A stretch of 64,000 nt of DNA, taken from assembly GCF_932294415.1 (NCBI RefSeq), contig NC_065535.1, positions 23,772,782 through 23,836,781 on the forward strand, written 5' to 3'. The position numbers and the translations under genes were made by a program. This stretch comes from Quercus robur. Taxonomy: Eukaryota > Streptophyta > Magnoliopsida > Fagales > Fagaceae. Shown here one piece after another: positions 20,838-31,485 of this stretch. The notes under the pieces were generated by a model, which worked only from the letters and a program-made list of their open reading frames with translations, ran no database searches and was not told the DNA's origin. How positions within the stretch are numbered: position 1 is the first letter of the stretch; every line of letters starts with the position of its first letter.

Positions 20838-22365
20838 CCACTGGACACATCTGGTGGGATGTTTGTGATTGTATTGATTGCCAAGAAGAAGAGATGTTTG
20901 AGGTAGATCCTTCGCAAAGAAAGAAGAAATCTTTCCAGCAAAAACTTAAAGAAAGATATGAGGCAGGAGATCCAGAAGTTGACCTTCTTGGATAACCATC
21001 TGGAAAATTTGACTATTATGTTATTTACCCTAGAACTAGAAAACAAACCCTTCCCTCCTTTCCTTCTTGCAAAGAAAATCTAAACCAGCACCAGAAACCT
21101 TCATTGATCCCATATTACCAAAAGGTCCTTCCACAAATACCAAAATACCAGTCACTCCCTACTGCTCAAATACATAACCCACCATCTTGTTATATGTTTG
21201 ACCAAGCCTCACCTTCCTATTCTCAGAACTTTCCTCCACTAGAAAGTTTTGATCATCCCCAAACCAATACCAAACATATCTGGAAAATCAAAAACCCTAT
21301 CGGAACCAATCCAGATGGAACCAAAAAACAAGTCTCTTCTGCAGAAGTAGCCTTAAACTGGCAAGCAGAAAATGCTGTGGCTCAAAATAAAGTCCTCTCA
21401 AAGATACTTGATAATCAGCAAAAGATGGCAGAGGTGGTTACTCACACCTTCTCAGCCTCAAACGCTTTGGTCCAAGACTTGAAGAAAAAGATTAAAACTA
21501 TTGAACAGGAGTTGGCCACAATTACATCCACAGTCAAAGACATGTCTGTTTCTTTTCCTCTCATTGGACAAAAAGAAAAAGAAAGGAAGCAGTTGCTGCT
21601 ACAGCTTCAATCTATGGAAAGATCCCAGAAAGAACCCACTCTCACTCCTCCCATACATGTCCAAACACCTCTCCAGCCACGACAATCACTATACAAAGAC
21701 TTGACGGTACCACCGACCTCCCCATTTTCACCAACTTCTCCTTACCAAAATCTCCAGCCACTGGTTATAACACATCCTGACTACAATCCCTTCAAATCAA
21801 GTGGAATCTTTCCGGCCATCACATATTCTACCTTACCAGAGTCCCAAAATAAAACACAAAATGAGTCCTCCCCAATAAAAAGGGACAAAGAACCATTATA
21901 CCAACCTCCAGATCCAACCATAGGAGCCTCTTCAAAACCCCCAGACATGAATATGTTAGCCATAAATCCTGATCCCCCAAACCCAATTTCTTCATTTCTC
22001 AGAACTCTCACCCTTGAAGATCCCAAAGAACCCTTTGTGCTTCCTATAATAGAAGACTCAGACTTAGACTTGTCTGGTCTTGGTTTGGAGGAAATTTTCA
22101 TGACTGATCCAAAAGAAGGAGAGTGAAGAAAAGAAGAAAGAATCCCTGTAAGATGTCCACCAGCATATCCAATGTAAAAAAGTTGTTAAGTCTAATAATA
22201 TCCTTAAGTTTGCTGTATTTAGTTCTGTGTTCCATTCCTTATTTTCGTGTAATCTTTTATCTCTTCTTAGTTGTATATTTTGTAAACCAATTTTCATAAT
22301 CTTCTTACACCCTCTTTCAATCTTCCCTCTAGCTCCTGTTTCGTTTTTGTTCTTTTGACCTAATC
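20838..22365 (+). mobile_element. Endogenous caulimovirid-like fragment, + orientation
   Basis: From about 20838 to 22117 this matches the minus-strand arm at about 22615-23879 almost base for base. Beyond 22117 the two part company. This piece jumps into a non-coding stretch that ends at about 22365 with 'cctgtttcgtttttgttc'. The same sequence abuts the primer binding site of the other piece (25195-25222, complement). The fragment therefore joins the middle of an ORF to the terminal leader/LTR-like end, with the region between deleted. It is an old, defective integrated copy. A retrotransposon with a virus-like movement gene is the alternative. Confidence 0.7.
21104..22126 (+). pseudogene. 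Caulimovirid-like ORF fragment, coiled-coil and proline-rich
   Basis: The open frame has 340 codons. A predicted coiled coil (about residues 95-180, with NKVLSKILDNQQKMAEVV and DLKKKIKTIEQELATI) is followed by a Ser/Pro/Thr-rich tail. This layout fits the structural-protein region between movement protein and polymerase in some endogenous caulimovirids, but I see no zinc knuckle here. It stops at TGA (22124-22126), just after the point where it departs from the other copy, so the stop comes from a deletion junction. Function cannot be given beyond 'viral structural-region like'. Confidence 0.55.
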
Positions 22366-23339
22366 TGTGAAACAATGGCATTTGGAGTTTGAAGTTCAGC
22401 TATGCACCAGGAGTACATATTAAAAAACTCATCATGCCATTTAGAGGGAGGAACATTATCAAGGGTAAACAAATGTTTTGAATTTGTAGTTGGTGAGTAA
22501 GACAATCTGATTTGGTGATCTGGGACAAAAGGTGGTGGAGAAAAGATTGGTGGCGGAGATGAAGGCCTTTGGGGACGGAGAACATCATCTTCCTCTTCTT
22601 CTTTTGGATCAGTCATGAATATTTCCTCCAAACCAAGACCAGACAAGTCTAAGTTTGAGTCTTCTATTATAGGAAGCACAAAGGGTTCTTTGGGATCTTC
22701 AAGGGTGAGAGTTCTGAGAAATGAAGAAATTGGGTTTGGGGGATCAGGATTTATGGCTAACATATTCATGTCTGGGGGTTTTGAAGAGGCTCCTATGGTT
22801 GGATCTGGAGGTTGGTATAATGGTTCTTTGTCCCTTTTTATTGGGGAGGACTCATTTTGTGTTTTATTTTGGGACTCTAGTAAGGTAGAATATGTGATGG
22901 CCGGAAAGATTCCACTTGGTTTGAAGGGATTGTAGTCACGATGTGTTATAACCAGTGGCTGGAGATTTTGGTAAGGAGAAGTTGGTGAAAATGGGGAGGT
23001 CGGTGGTACCGTCAAGTCTTTGTATGGTGATTGTCGTGGCTGGAGAGGTGTTTGGACATGTATGGGAGGAGTGAGAGTGGGTTCTTTCTGGGATCTTTCC
23101 ATAGATTGAAGCTGTAGCAGCAACTGCTTCCTTTCTTTTTCTTTTTGTCCAATGAGAGGAAAAGAAACAGACAAGTCTTTGACTGTGGATGTAATTGTGG
23201 CCAACTCCTGTTCAATAGTTTTAATCTTTTTCTTCAAGTCTTGGACCAAAGCGTTTGAGGCTGAGAAGGTGTGAGTAACCACCTCTGCCATCTTTTGCTG
23301 ATTATCAAGTATCTTTGAGAGGACTTTATTTTGAGCCAC
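22366..23339 (-). pseudogene. Caulimovirid-like coiled-coil ORF, second copy
   Basis: The same protein as at 21104-22126, read on the minus strand. Its upstream part is cut off by a TAA at about 23455, where the + copy has a glutamine codon. Downstream it continues past the point where the + copy stops, with an acidic and proline-rich stretch (EEEEDD...PQRPSSPPPIFSPPPF) and then an ordered-looking segment with WHDEFFNMYSWCIAEL. The last residues before the stop at 22329 are read from the terminal sequence of the other fragment and do not belong to the original protein. Confidence 0.55.
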
Positions 23340-23632
23340 AACATTTTCTGCTTGCCAGTTTAAGGTTGCTTCTGCAGAAGAGACTTGTTTTTTGGTTCCA
23401 TCTGGATTGGTTCCGACAGGGTTTTTGATTTTCCAGATATGTTTGGTATTGGTTTAGGGATGATCAAAACTTTCTAGTGGAGGAAAGTTCTGAGAATAGG
23501 AAGGTGAGGCTTGGTCAAACATATAACAAGATGGTGGGTTATGTATTTGAGTAGTAGGGAGTGACTGGTATTTTGGTATTTGTGGAAGGACCTTTTGGTA
23601 ATATGGGATCAATGAAGGTTTCTGGTGCTGGT

Positions 23633-24212
23633 TTAGATTTTCTTTGCAAGAAGGAAAGGAGGGAAGGGTTTGTTTTCTGGTTCTAGGGTAAAGAACATAA
23701 TAGTCAAATTTTCCAGATGGTTATCCAAGAAGGTCAACTTCTGGATCTCCTGCCTCATATCTTTCTTTAAGTTTTTGCTGGAAAGATTTCTTCTTTCTTT
23801 GCGAAGGATCTGCCTCAAACATCTCTTCTTCTTAGCAATCAATACAATCACAAACATCCCACTAGATGTGTCCAGTGGATGATTTTCCTTCATAGCAAGG
23901 CTTCCCATCTTCCCGAAATCCTTGGATCTCAAGGCCATCTTCTTTAACATACGAGACTGGTTGGAGCATAGCAATCTGTGTTGGAAAGACTGTTACATCT
24001 TTCTTTTCTGAAGGAGCTGTCAGGAATTTTATCTCTACTTCCCCATTCTCTTTTTTGATAAAAAGAGGAGTCTTTGATTGAATTGGTTTAGCCGCCTGAT
24101 GAAGCATCTCATATTTCATAATCCATGACTCTGGAAAAAGAGAAGTCATCTGCTCTCTATTGAGTTGTCTTGGAACAAACGTACACATAGGCGTCATTCC
24201 AAGATCCACTTG
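23633..24212 (-). pseudogene. Decayed region between movement and coiled-coil ORFs
   Basis: Two overlapping open frames in different phases (24209-23862 and 23974-23633) cover what should be one coding stretch. The first reads MTPMCTFVPRQLNREQM and KYEMLHQAAKPIQ. The second corresponds to the start of the inverted-repeat arm. A frameshift near 23880-23970 and a stop separate them. It is part of the movement-protein tail and following region of the pararetrovirus-like element. Confidence 0.5.
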
Positions 24213-24214
24213 AA

Positions 24215-24904
24215 TTAATAAGGCATCATTAGATTAAGCCATATCCGGAACCGCCATGTCGAAAGCATGATTCTGTAGTCTATAGGCAAGCTGGTAGTGA
24301 AGGGTGGCAGCAAATGTGTCTTGCACCTGGGAGGCTCCTGTAATTTGGACCTGTACCTTAAGAGCATCACAAAGATGGGGATCTTTAAGGGACATATTAA
24401 AATTAGGGAAAAGTGTAACAAAGAATCTGCATTTTGATATTCCAAGAATCTGGAATCAAGAAGTGAAATTCTAGAGACTACTGGGAGTCCTTTTCTTCCA
24501 TGGAAAGTTAATGCCAACCTAACTGCTCCAAAATGAAGATGGGTATATCCTTGTTTCTGCCATGGGATTATAAACTCTCTAGGAAGGGCAAGGGTAATGA
24601 AGTTTTCTGTTTCACTTGCTGGGATGTTATACTGTTCAAACTTGGAGGCTTGGACATATTCTTTTACTGTAGAAGGTTGAGAAGGGCCTAGAAATTTTTT
24701 TATGGATTTTTTAAAAGAGACTTGGGGTTTATCAAATACTGTATAAGGATTTACAATGGGAAAGTCGGTAATAGGGATTTTACTATCTTCAGGAACATGG
24801 GAAATCTCATACAAGTAATCTAACCTATTTGCAGTGGATTTTCGAAGGGAAAGATCAAAAGTAGGTTTAGTGGTATCAATGACTTCTAAAGATGAACTTG
24901 CCAT
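24215..24904 (-). pseudogene. 30K-superfamily movement protein, frameshifted (caulimovirid-like)
   Basis: The open frame starts at MASSSLEV (24904) and has 229 codons. The first 160 or so look like a 30K-type movement protein of plant pararetroviruses. They include an LGPS motif (about residue 72), an LPREFIIPW segment (about 107-115), a THLHFGAVRLALTFHGRKGLP block (121-141), and the conserved aspartate in SLLDSRF (D150). After about residue 163 the frame shifts and the remaining residues are not the family sequence. In intact viruses the protein helps spread between cells; here the gene is broken and no such role is expected. A minor alternative is a retrotransposon carrying a related gene. 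Confidence 0.7.
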
Positions 24905-25178
24905 GATAGTTTCTTTCAGATAGAACTATTTACCAAAAACCTAACAGGACTAAGATGCCAATTTTAGGCTGAAACGTCCACAAGGTTACTATTGGAGAAG
25001 CAGATTCTTTAAAATCTTTAAGAGCAAACCCCTTAGTGTTCTATTTGATTATCAAATCCAGTGTTCTGATGTGATTAATACATAGGATCCACAAATTGTG
25101 GCAACTGTAAATCACAGAGCATACTAATCAGGACAATAATCAAATATACTAATCAAAGGAGAATGAAACTAATCACGA

Positions 25179-25190
25179 GCTCTGATACCA
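25179..25190 (-). promoter_or_regulatory. tRNA-Met primer binding site of the pararetrovirus-like element
   Basis: TGGTATCAGAGC on the minus strand. Caulimovirids and many LTR elements prime reverse transcription with initiator tRNA-Met. The sequence just upstream (25195-25222) recurs as the end of the other fragment at about 22338-22365, which suggests that both pieces break at this genome end. Confidence 0.75.
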
Positions 25191-25268
25191 GCTATTGGGT
25201 CAAAAGAACAAAAACGAAACAGAAGGGCATAACAGTCCATTGATAGTGGTGATCAGGGATACAAAACA

Positions 25269-26266
25269 GGCGAAAACACTGTTTTAGTCCTTATATTTTG
25301 GGGTTATAGTCAATTTGGTCCCTACATTTTAGTAGCAGTCAATTTGGTCCCTGTTATTTTCAAGTTGCAGTCAATTTGGTTCCTACTGTTAACTCACTAA
25401 CGGAAAATATCTACGTGACAAATGGTTTGCATTGTTGATGCACACGTGGCTAACATAATAATATAATATTAAAAAAGCCACCTAAGCATTTTAATTTAAA
25501 ACATTAATTGAAAGAACAAAAATAAAGAAAATGATTTTTTTAAAAATAAAACTTGAATTTCTTTTATTTTCTTTTCCATCTTGCACTTTCTGAGATACCA
25601 AACACAATAACCAGCAACACCACAATCTAAAACCAAACAATATAAACTTCTCTGCCTCTCTGTCTCGTTCACTCTCACACATACACACAGAAATCCAATC
25701 TATTTTCAATAATATAAGCTTCCCTACCTCTCTCTCTCTCATTCCCTCTCATACATACGCAGCAGAAATCCAAATATTTATTTCCAATAACCATGGCTGA
25801 GCATGGTGGAGCAAGAACAGACATCATTGACTTCGTGCGAGGCTTTGGCAGTAGATGTAAAAGGGGAATAGCAGATGCAGAGGACGCCGTCGTGGGCGAT
25901 GCAAGGAGGAGGAGTGTGTCTCGTCTGTTCGATATTGGCGGTAGGGATACGGTTCTAGGCCTTGCTATTTTGAATGTTTTGTTGGATTGGAAATGAAAAG
26001 CTGATTTCCGTGGTTGAGGATTTCAGTCTTGGGTGGTTCAACCTTCAATGGTTTGGATGTTGATGGTGGCTGTAAATGGTCGAATCTGACTGTGGTGGTT
26101 TTGATGGTTGTGTGAAGTTGCTTGGAAATTAGATAAAAAGAGAGAACTGTAAAAAAAAAAAAAAAAATTGAGTTTTAATAACTGTTTGATTATTGTTTAG
26201 TTTTAGATTGTTGTGTTGCTGGAAATTATGGTTAGTAGCTAAGAAAATGTTTTAAGAATACAATAA

Positions 26267-26306
<40 letters not shown>

Positions 26307-26612
26307 AGGATTTTTCTAAAAAATAATCATTTTTTTGCTTTCAATTAATATTTTCATTTTTTTCGGGGGTTTTATTTTAATTAAAATGCTTAGGTGGCTT
26401 TTTAAATATTTAATATTATATTATTATGTTAGCCACGTGTGCGCCAACCATGCAAACAGTTTGCCACGTAGATATTTTCCGTTAGTGAGTTAACGGTAGG
26501 GATCAAATTGACTACAACTTGAAAATAACAAGGGCCAAATTGACCGTTACTAAAATGTAGGGACCAAATTGACTGTGAGCCCAAAATGTAGGGACCACAA
26601 TAGTATTTTTGC
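25269..26612. mobile_element. Long terminal-inverted-repeat element, 1.34 kb
   Basis: The arms (25269-25510 and about 26365-26612) are inverted copies of about 240 bp. Their terminal part carries several 'caatttggtccctacattttag' type phrases, and the inner part reads 'gccacctaagcattttaatt'. The middle is gene-like: a duplicated C/T-rich leader (about 25640-25785) and a 67-codon frame. Arms of this length fit a Mutator-like or fold-back element that picked up host sequence. No clear target duplication was seen. Related arms recur at 40600-40800 and 54796-62965. Confidence 0.65.
25793..25996 (+). CDS. Small ORF inside the long-TIR element, unrecognised
   Basis: A 67-codon frame starting MAEHGGARTD and ending ILNVLLDWK. 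The leader before it is C/T-rich and ends 'ccaataaccATGG', a good plant start context. The product is basic, with no motif or membrane segment that I recognise. It may be a captured gene start or chance. No intron or downstream exon could be defined. Confidence 0.25.
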   Translation: MAEHGGARTDIIDFVRGFGSRCKRGIADAEDAVVGDARRRSVSRLFDIGGRDTVLGLAILNVLLDWK

Positions 26613-26685
26613 CATATATATATATATATATATATAAAAGGGGTAAATTTCCAAAAATACCCGAGGTTTGGGTTAATCACAGTTA

Positions 26686-26903
26686 GAGCATTCACATTAG
26701 CTCTTGTATAATTGTGTATAAATGTGTAAAATACACATTTGGACCATTTTTACACATTTTGAAGCAAAAAATACACTACATCAGTCTTTGTTTAGAGCAT
26801 TCACATCAGCTCTTGTATAATTGTGTATAAATGTGTAAAATACACATTTGGACCATTTTTACACATTTTGAAGCAAAAAATACACTACATCAGTCTTTGT
26901 AAA
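26686..26903 (+). repeat. 109-bp direct repeat of the Harbinger terminus
   Basis: Two head-to-tail copies (26686-26794 and 26795-26903) of the sequence starting GAGCATTCACAT and ending 'cagtctttgt'. Each is preceded by TTA. They differ at very few positions (CATTAG against CATCAG). Confidence 0.9.
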
Positions 26904-26930
26904 ATCATCTAAACTCGTGTATAATTTTGG

Positions 26931-26976
26931 ACGAGCTACAGTACCCGTGTAAATTTACACGGGCACTGTAGCTCGT
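26931..26976. repeat. 46-bp palindrome
   Basis: ACGAGCTACAGT and ACTGTAGCTCGT frame a centre of CCCGTGTAAATTTACACGGG. All but one base pair match. It is subterminal in the Harbinger element. The element at 10491-13450 has a similar hairpin near its end, so it may be a transposase recognition feature. Confidence 0.85.
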
Positions 26977-29900
26977 TTATAACTTAAAATAATATTATAT
27001 GTACAGAAACTCATTTTCGCTCTTTTTTTCTCTCTCATCTCACTGAGCACACCAACGCCTCTCTCACTCTCAGCTTCCCTCTCCCTCTTGAGTTCTTCCT
27101 CTCATATTCTTTTGCTCATTCTCATCACCGAATTCTTTGGCTCATTCTCATCACCATGGGAAATAAAATGTGATCGGTTGAGGAGTTTTGCAGTTCCGGT
27201 GAGGAGGGTGGATCATTGGGTTGACGGAATCTTCTCTATTGACAGACGTTGGGGCTGATTTCTCTAAAAAAGGTATGGGTTTTTCTCATTGAGATTTTAG
27301 AGTTTTTTGGTTTCAATCAAGATTCTTGGGAGTTTCTCTAAACTAATTTTTTTGGGGGTTTCTTGTTTCAAATTTTTTCTGGTTTGGGGTTTTTTTTATG
27401 GATTCTTCGGAGCACACCCGAAGTTATTTTTGAGAGCTGGTGTGCTGTTTTAGTACCTCCATGGGATAGTTCTACATAAACGAGTTTTAATTTATGAACT
27501 TTGTTCTTGATAGGTCAAAAAAGTTTCAATCTATGTTTTAATTTATGAACTTTGCTCTGTTTGATGTTCATAGTTACAGAGTTCTAGCTGATTTACTGTG
27601 TGGATATTTGGTTGTTAGCTTTATTGCCGTGATTACCTTGTATTTGGTTAGTTAGTTGCTGAGATTTTGTGCTTGGTCAGTGTGTATGTATAATTGGACT
27701 TGGCTGTGTAGTTTAGCTGGTTTTGTCAAGTTGTTGTTTGGGGTAGCTTGCCCTGTATTGTAGCCTTTGGCTGGTTTGAGAATAGAAAGAGATGAGGGCT
27801 TCTTTGTCCAAGTTCTTTAGTAGTTTTTCTTTTACTACATTTTCAGATTATGTATATATCACATGCTTATAGTCATAGATAAAGATAATTCCAAGACATG
27901 CCAGTTCTCGTTGGTTTAGGTGGTAGTGGAGCTTTAATTGAGATATGCAACAAAAAGTCTCTGATTGTTCTTCTTGAATGAACACTCTGATGACTTGAGA
28001 GACTTTCAAAAAAAGACAAGTGAATACTAAACAGTGATTGTTAATTGATTTATTAATTTTGGGACCCCCTTTGGGGGGTGGTTATGGTGATAGATTGAAT
28101 GAAATTCTCAACCCCTAAAGTTTGAAATAATCAAATCTTTAAGTTAGGTAACTGAATTTGAAAGCTCTTTCAAAAGGGTCAACCTCAACCTCAACTGCAA
28201 AAGTCTTAGTAACAACTACTTCCATGCCGGTAAACATCTGTCTCTCTCAAAATTCCTAGAACTGCAGATCATAAGGAATTTAGTACATAAGGTAGTCTAG
28301 AGATGTCTGCTGTGTTAAGCTATATGATATTAATTTCAATTTACAAATATTGGAGACACATTATTTATTCCCTTGGTGATTTTTTCTGTTTATTACTGTT
28401 CTCCATTTATAAGGATCAATGTTCTCTGTGGATAACTGGTTCAAAACCTAGGCTTAAGGCATGGAAAAATGAAATTCAGACAAATGAAATTCCTAGATGG
28501 CATAAGCAAAATGGCTTAGCAAGGCTAAGCTAAAGCACAGAGAAAGACAGCAACTTAGACAGACAGAGCTGCCCCTTTCTCTTTCTCTTCATTTCTCAAA
28601 CTTTGTCTACTCTTCTTCTTCTTTTGTATTTCTATCTCTCCACTTCACAAAAGCTCCCACCAACAATTAGTCAACTTTTCAACCTCCCAAAAGGTAACGA
28701 TCTCTCTTACTCTCTCAAACTTTTGTTTCAAGTTTGAAGCTTTTTTTTTGATCCGATGATTATGTTCAATTTCAAGCCCAAGTAACACATGCACATGCAT
28801 CTACTTCTTACTCTTATGAGTTTTATTTTGCTAAAAAACTGTGATTTGTTTTCAACAATGTGTACATAACCTTAATGTTGGTGTTGGTACTGTTTGTTCA
28901 CAGAAGTTGCAGCTTTTAGGCTCAGACTTCTATGCTAATATGAAATAGAGAGTTGGGTGTTCTTTAGATTTTGGAGAAGTGGGGGGTATTTACTATTTTT
29001 GTGAGGGTATATAGTGTTGTTTGGTTAAAAGGGGTTGTAATGGAAGGAGGGTAAATATGTTGGTATTGAATAAGCTTTAGTGGGAAGTAGGAAGTGGGAA
29101 CACTATACAAATATTTATAGTGTTGTATCTAGAATGTCATCTTGTTTTGAGTTTTGTGACCTCCATTTTATTTTTAATGAGTAGAATATGATAATATGGC
29201 ATCTCATCTTAGATACAGCCTAATAAACTACTCATTTTCCCCAACCAAAAAGAAAGCCATATAAATGCTGTGGAACAGGACAAAGAAGACTAACCCTTAA
29301 TAGAATCAGTATTAGCACTAAGTAGCTGCAGCTAGAAGCACCCACCAACACGGAGATGGCGATTAGGAGCTCCCTACAGTGTCCAATCTTCAATTGATTT
29401 AACCAAAAATAGATCACTGGAAGTTTTTTTTTTATTTTTTAATTTTATACTAAATAGTTGTTTCTCTAATTGGTTGCTTGTATGGAAAATAAAAGGAATT
29501 TAAGTTTGGAAGAGAAGAAAGTTTGGAATAAAAAGAAAAATATTCATAAAGAAAAGATGTAATATGTACATTTCAATATAGGAAGGAATTTAGCATTTTT
29601 GTCTGTGAATTTAGCATTTGATATAAACATTTTAGTACCATGCATTCTTTATTGTATTCTTTTAAATTTCATTCTTACACATGGATTTTGCTAAAATTTA
29701 TTTGCAATATGGCGGCTGCCCAAGTACTTATTAAAAAAAAAAAAAAATGATGCCTAGCAAGTTAGAATTCCATGTGGGTTTTATCTTGTGTTTGAGGTTT
29801 GAGGTTTGAGGTTGAATACTTATTATTTCTATGGTTGAATTCCATGCTCTCAATTCTGTTGCTTTGAGGTTTGATTTTCTTGTGTTTGTACATGAATTGG

Positions 29901-30081
29901 TCAATGAATTAGACCATAAGGGTGCTTGGTTATGAATTAGACCATAAGGGTGCTTCATCTATGCTTGGTTGTGATTGCTTGGTTGTGGTTGAATTCCATG
30001 CTCTCAATGCCTTTTCTTTTTTGTTTTCAATTTTGTTGCTTATTAGTGCTGCTTCTAAATTACTTTAGTGTTTGTTAGGTG
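26977..30081. other. Non-coding lead region of Harbinger ORF1
   Basis: About 3.1 kb with C/T-rich leader-like stretches (27010-27150 and 28560-28690) and T-rich DNA that looks like introns of a 5' UTR. A short tandem pattern 'ttgaggttt' occurs near 29790-29810 and 'gaattagaccataagggtgctt' is repeated at 29907-29955. No exon with coding support was found before 30082. Confidence 0.45.
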
Positions 30082-31223
30082 ATGGACTCACAAAATCAAA
30101 ATCCCTTCTTCCTTGACATTTTACAAGACAATAAACAAGGTTTTGAGTCTTTTGACAGCAGTAATTTGATGTCCACTCCGCATTCAGACGTCAATGTCCA
30201 TCAATCTCCACCCCAAGTTGAAATGGGACAATCTATACCCCCTATTGCAAAAAAATCAACTACTAAGAGAGGTCGTCAACGGGGAATCAACTTCACCATA
30301 GATGAAGACATTAAGCTAGTGTCGGCGTGGCTTAATGTTAGCTTAGATGCCGTGACATCGACGGATAAAAAACACACAACATTTTGGGAGAGAATTTGGT
30401 CTACCTTCCACAATGACAAGAAATTTAACCGCACTAAGGATTCTTTAAATAGTCGGTGGTCAACAATTCAAAAGGAGACCAACAAGTTCTGTGGATGCTT
30501 GGCCCAAATTGAGAACTGGAATGAAAGCGGTAAAACTGAGCATGACAAGGTATTTAAACTCAACATTTAATATGTATTGTACATCAAAACACTTTTAGTT
30601 TTATGATTCTTATGTTTTTTAATTTTTTACTTTTGTAGATTGAAGATGCAAAAACTATGTATCAAGTTAATTGCAAAAATGCATTTCAATTGGAGCATTG
30701 TTGGAGAATTTTGAGGAACGAAGCTAAGTGGTTGGTTCTAAGAGATAGTTTGAAGGCCCGCACAAGACAACCAGCCACACGACCAGCCACACAATCCTTT
30801 GCAAGCTCAATAAATGTAGATGAAGATAATGAAGAGATGAACTCCGACGAAACCTTGGAGAGACTTATAGGCAAGAAGGCCGAAAATGAGAAATTAAAGA
30901 AAAGAAAGAATTGTGATGACGTGATCCCAACACTTTCCTCCCAATTAGACGAAATCAAGGAAGAAAAGAGAAGAATGCATGAGGAGAAAAAGGAAAGTAT
31001 GCGCATTGCATTAGAAGAACGAAGAGAGGCAATGCGCATTGCATCCGAAGAACGAAGAGAGTTGATTCGTATCAAGGAAGAGAAGAATGAAGTAGAAAAG
31101 AGGAAAATGGAAGATGAACTTATGATGAAAGATACAAGAACTATGAATCCTGAGCAAAAAGAATACATTCGTCTACGTCGTTTGGAAATCTTGGAGAGGT
31201 TAAGGTCTAAATATGCATCATAA
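30082..31223 (+). CDS. Harbinger ORF1: Myb/SANT-like DNA-binding protein
   Basis: Two exons, 30082-30549 and 30639-31223, join in frame (donor AAG|GTATTT, acceptor TTTTGTAG|ATTGAAG) to 350 residues. Residues about 70-145 form a trihelix/SANT-like domain (NFTIDEDIKLVSAWLNVS, then TTFWERIWSTFHND and SLNSRWSTIQKETNKF). The second exon has a long charged coiled coil (about residues 255-340) with repeated MRIA(L/S)EERRE, like the NAM-associated C-terminal family. In studied Harbinger elements, ORF1 binds DNA or the transposase and helps its nuclear import. The reading frame is intact. GTG just upstream (30079) is not needed as start. Host genes of the same family exist, but the convergent transposase supports a transposon gene. 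Confidence 0.85.
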
Positions 31224-31485
31224 TGGAATATTATTATTGACAACCAATTTTTTGTATATTGCAAAGATACTAGCACATAATTTTTTGTAGTCTTTACTTG
31301 TGCAAGGAAATAGATGCAATGTTGTAAATTTTGTATTGTGCTGGTTGTACTTGCTGATTTTATTGGTTGTAAATGTTATTTGAATGAAAATATGCTATTT
31401 TATTGGTTGCTGATTTTATTAGTTGTATATGCTATTTTTCTGCACTTTCTCAACAGGTGGCTGTACTTGCATTGTGTCATTTTTC

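Larger units (their letters stand above)
20838..23879. repeat. Large inverted repeat, about 1.28-kb arms
   Basis: The left arm, about 20838-22117, and the right arm, about 22615-23879, are inverted copies with scattered single-base differences. The spacer is about 500 bp. The arms come from two pieces of one pararetrovirus family joined tail to tail. Confidence 0.88.
22366..25193 (-). mobile_element. Endogenous caulimovirid-like fragment, - orientation
   Basis: On the minus strand this starts at a tRNA-Met primer site (25190-25179), runs through a leader of about 280 bp, a 30K-type movement protein, a decayed middle region and a coiled-coil ORF, and is cut at 22365 by the other fragment. Several frameshifts and stops interrupt it. 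The order (primer site, movement protein, coiled-coil region) agrees with plant pararetroviruses. No protease, reverse transcriptase or RNase H is present in the window, so this copy cannot replicate by itself. Confidence 0.75.

Noticed and set aside
21781..22101. 106-codon minus-strand ORF and its twin at 22615-22935
   Set aside because: Antisense shadow of the pararetrovirus ORF, present twice only because of the inverted repeat.
22329..22365. C-terminal residues of the viral coiled-coil ORF
   Set aside because: Read from the terminal sequence of the opposite fragment across the junction; not part of the original protein.
25179..25222. LTR of a Copia element next to the primer site
   Set aside because: The primer site alone would fit, but the downstream movement protein and the lack of Gag/Pol of Copia type favour a pararetrovirus-like origin.
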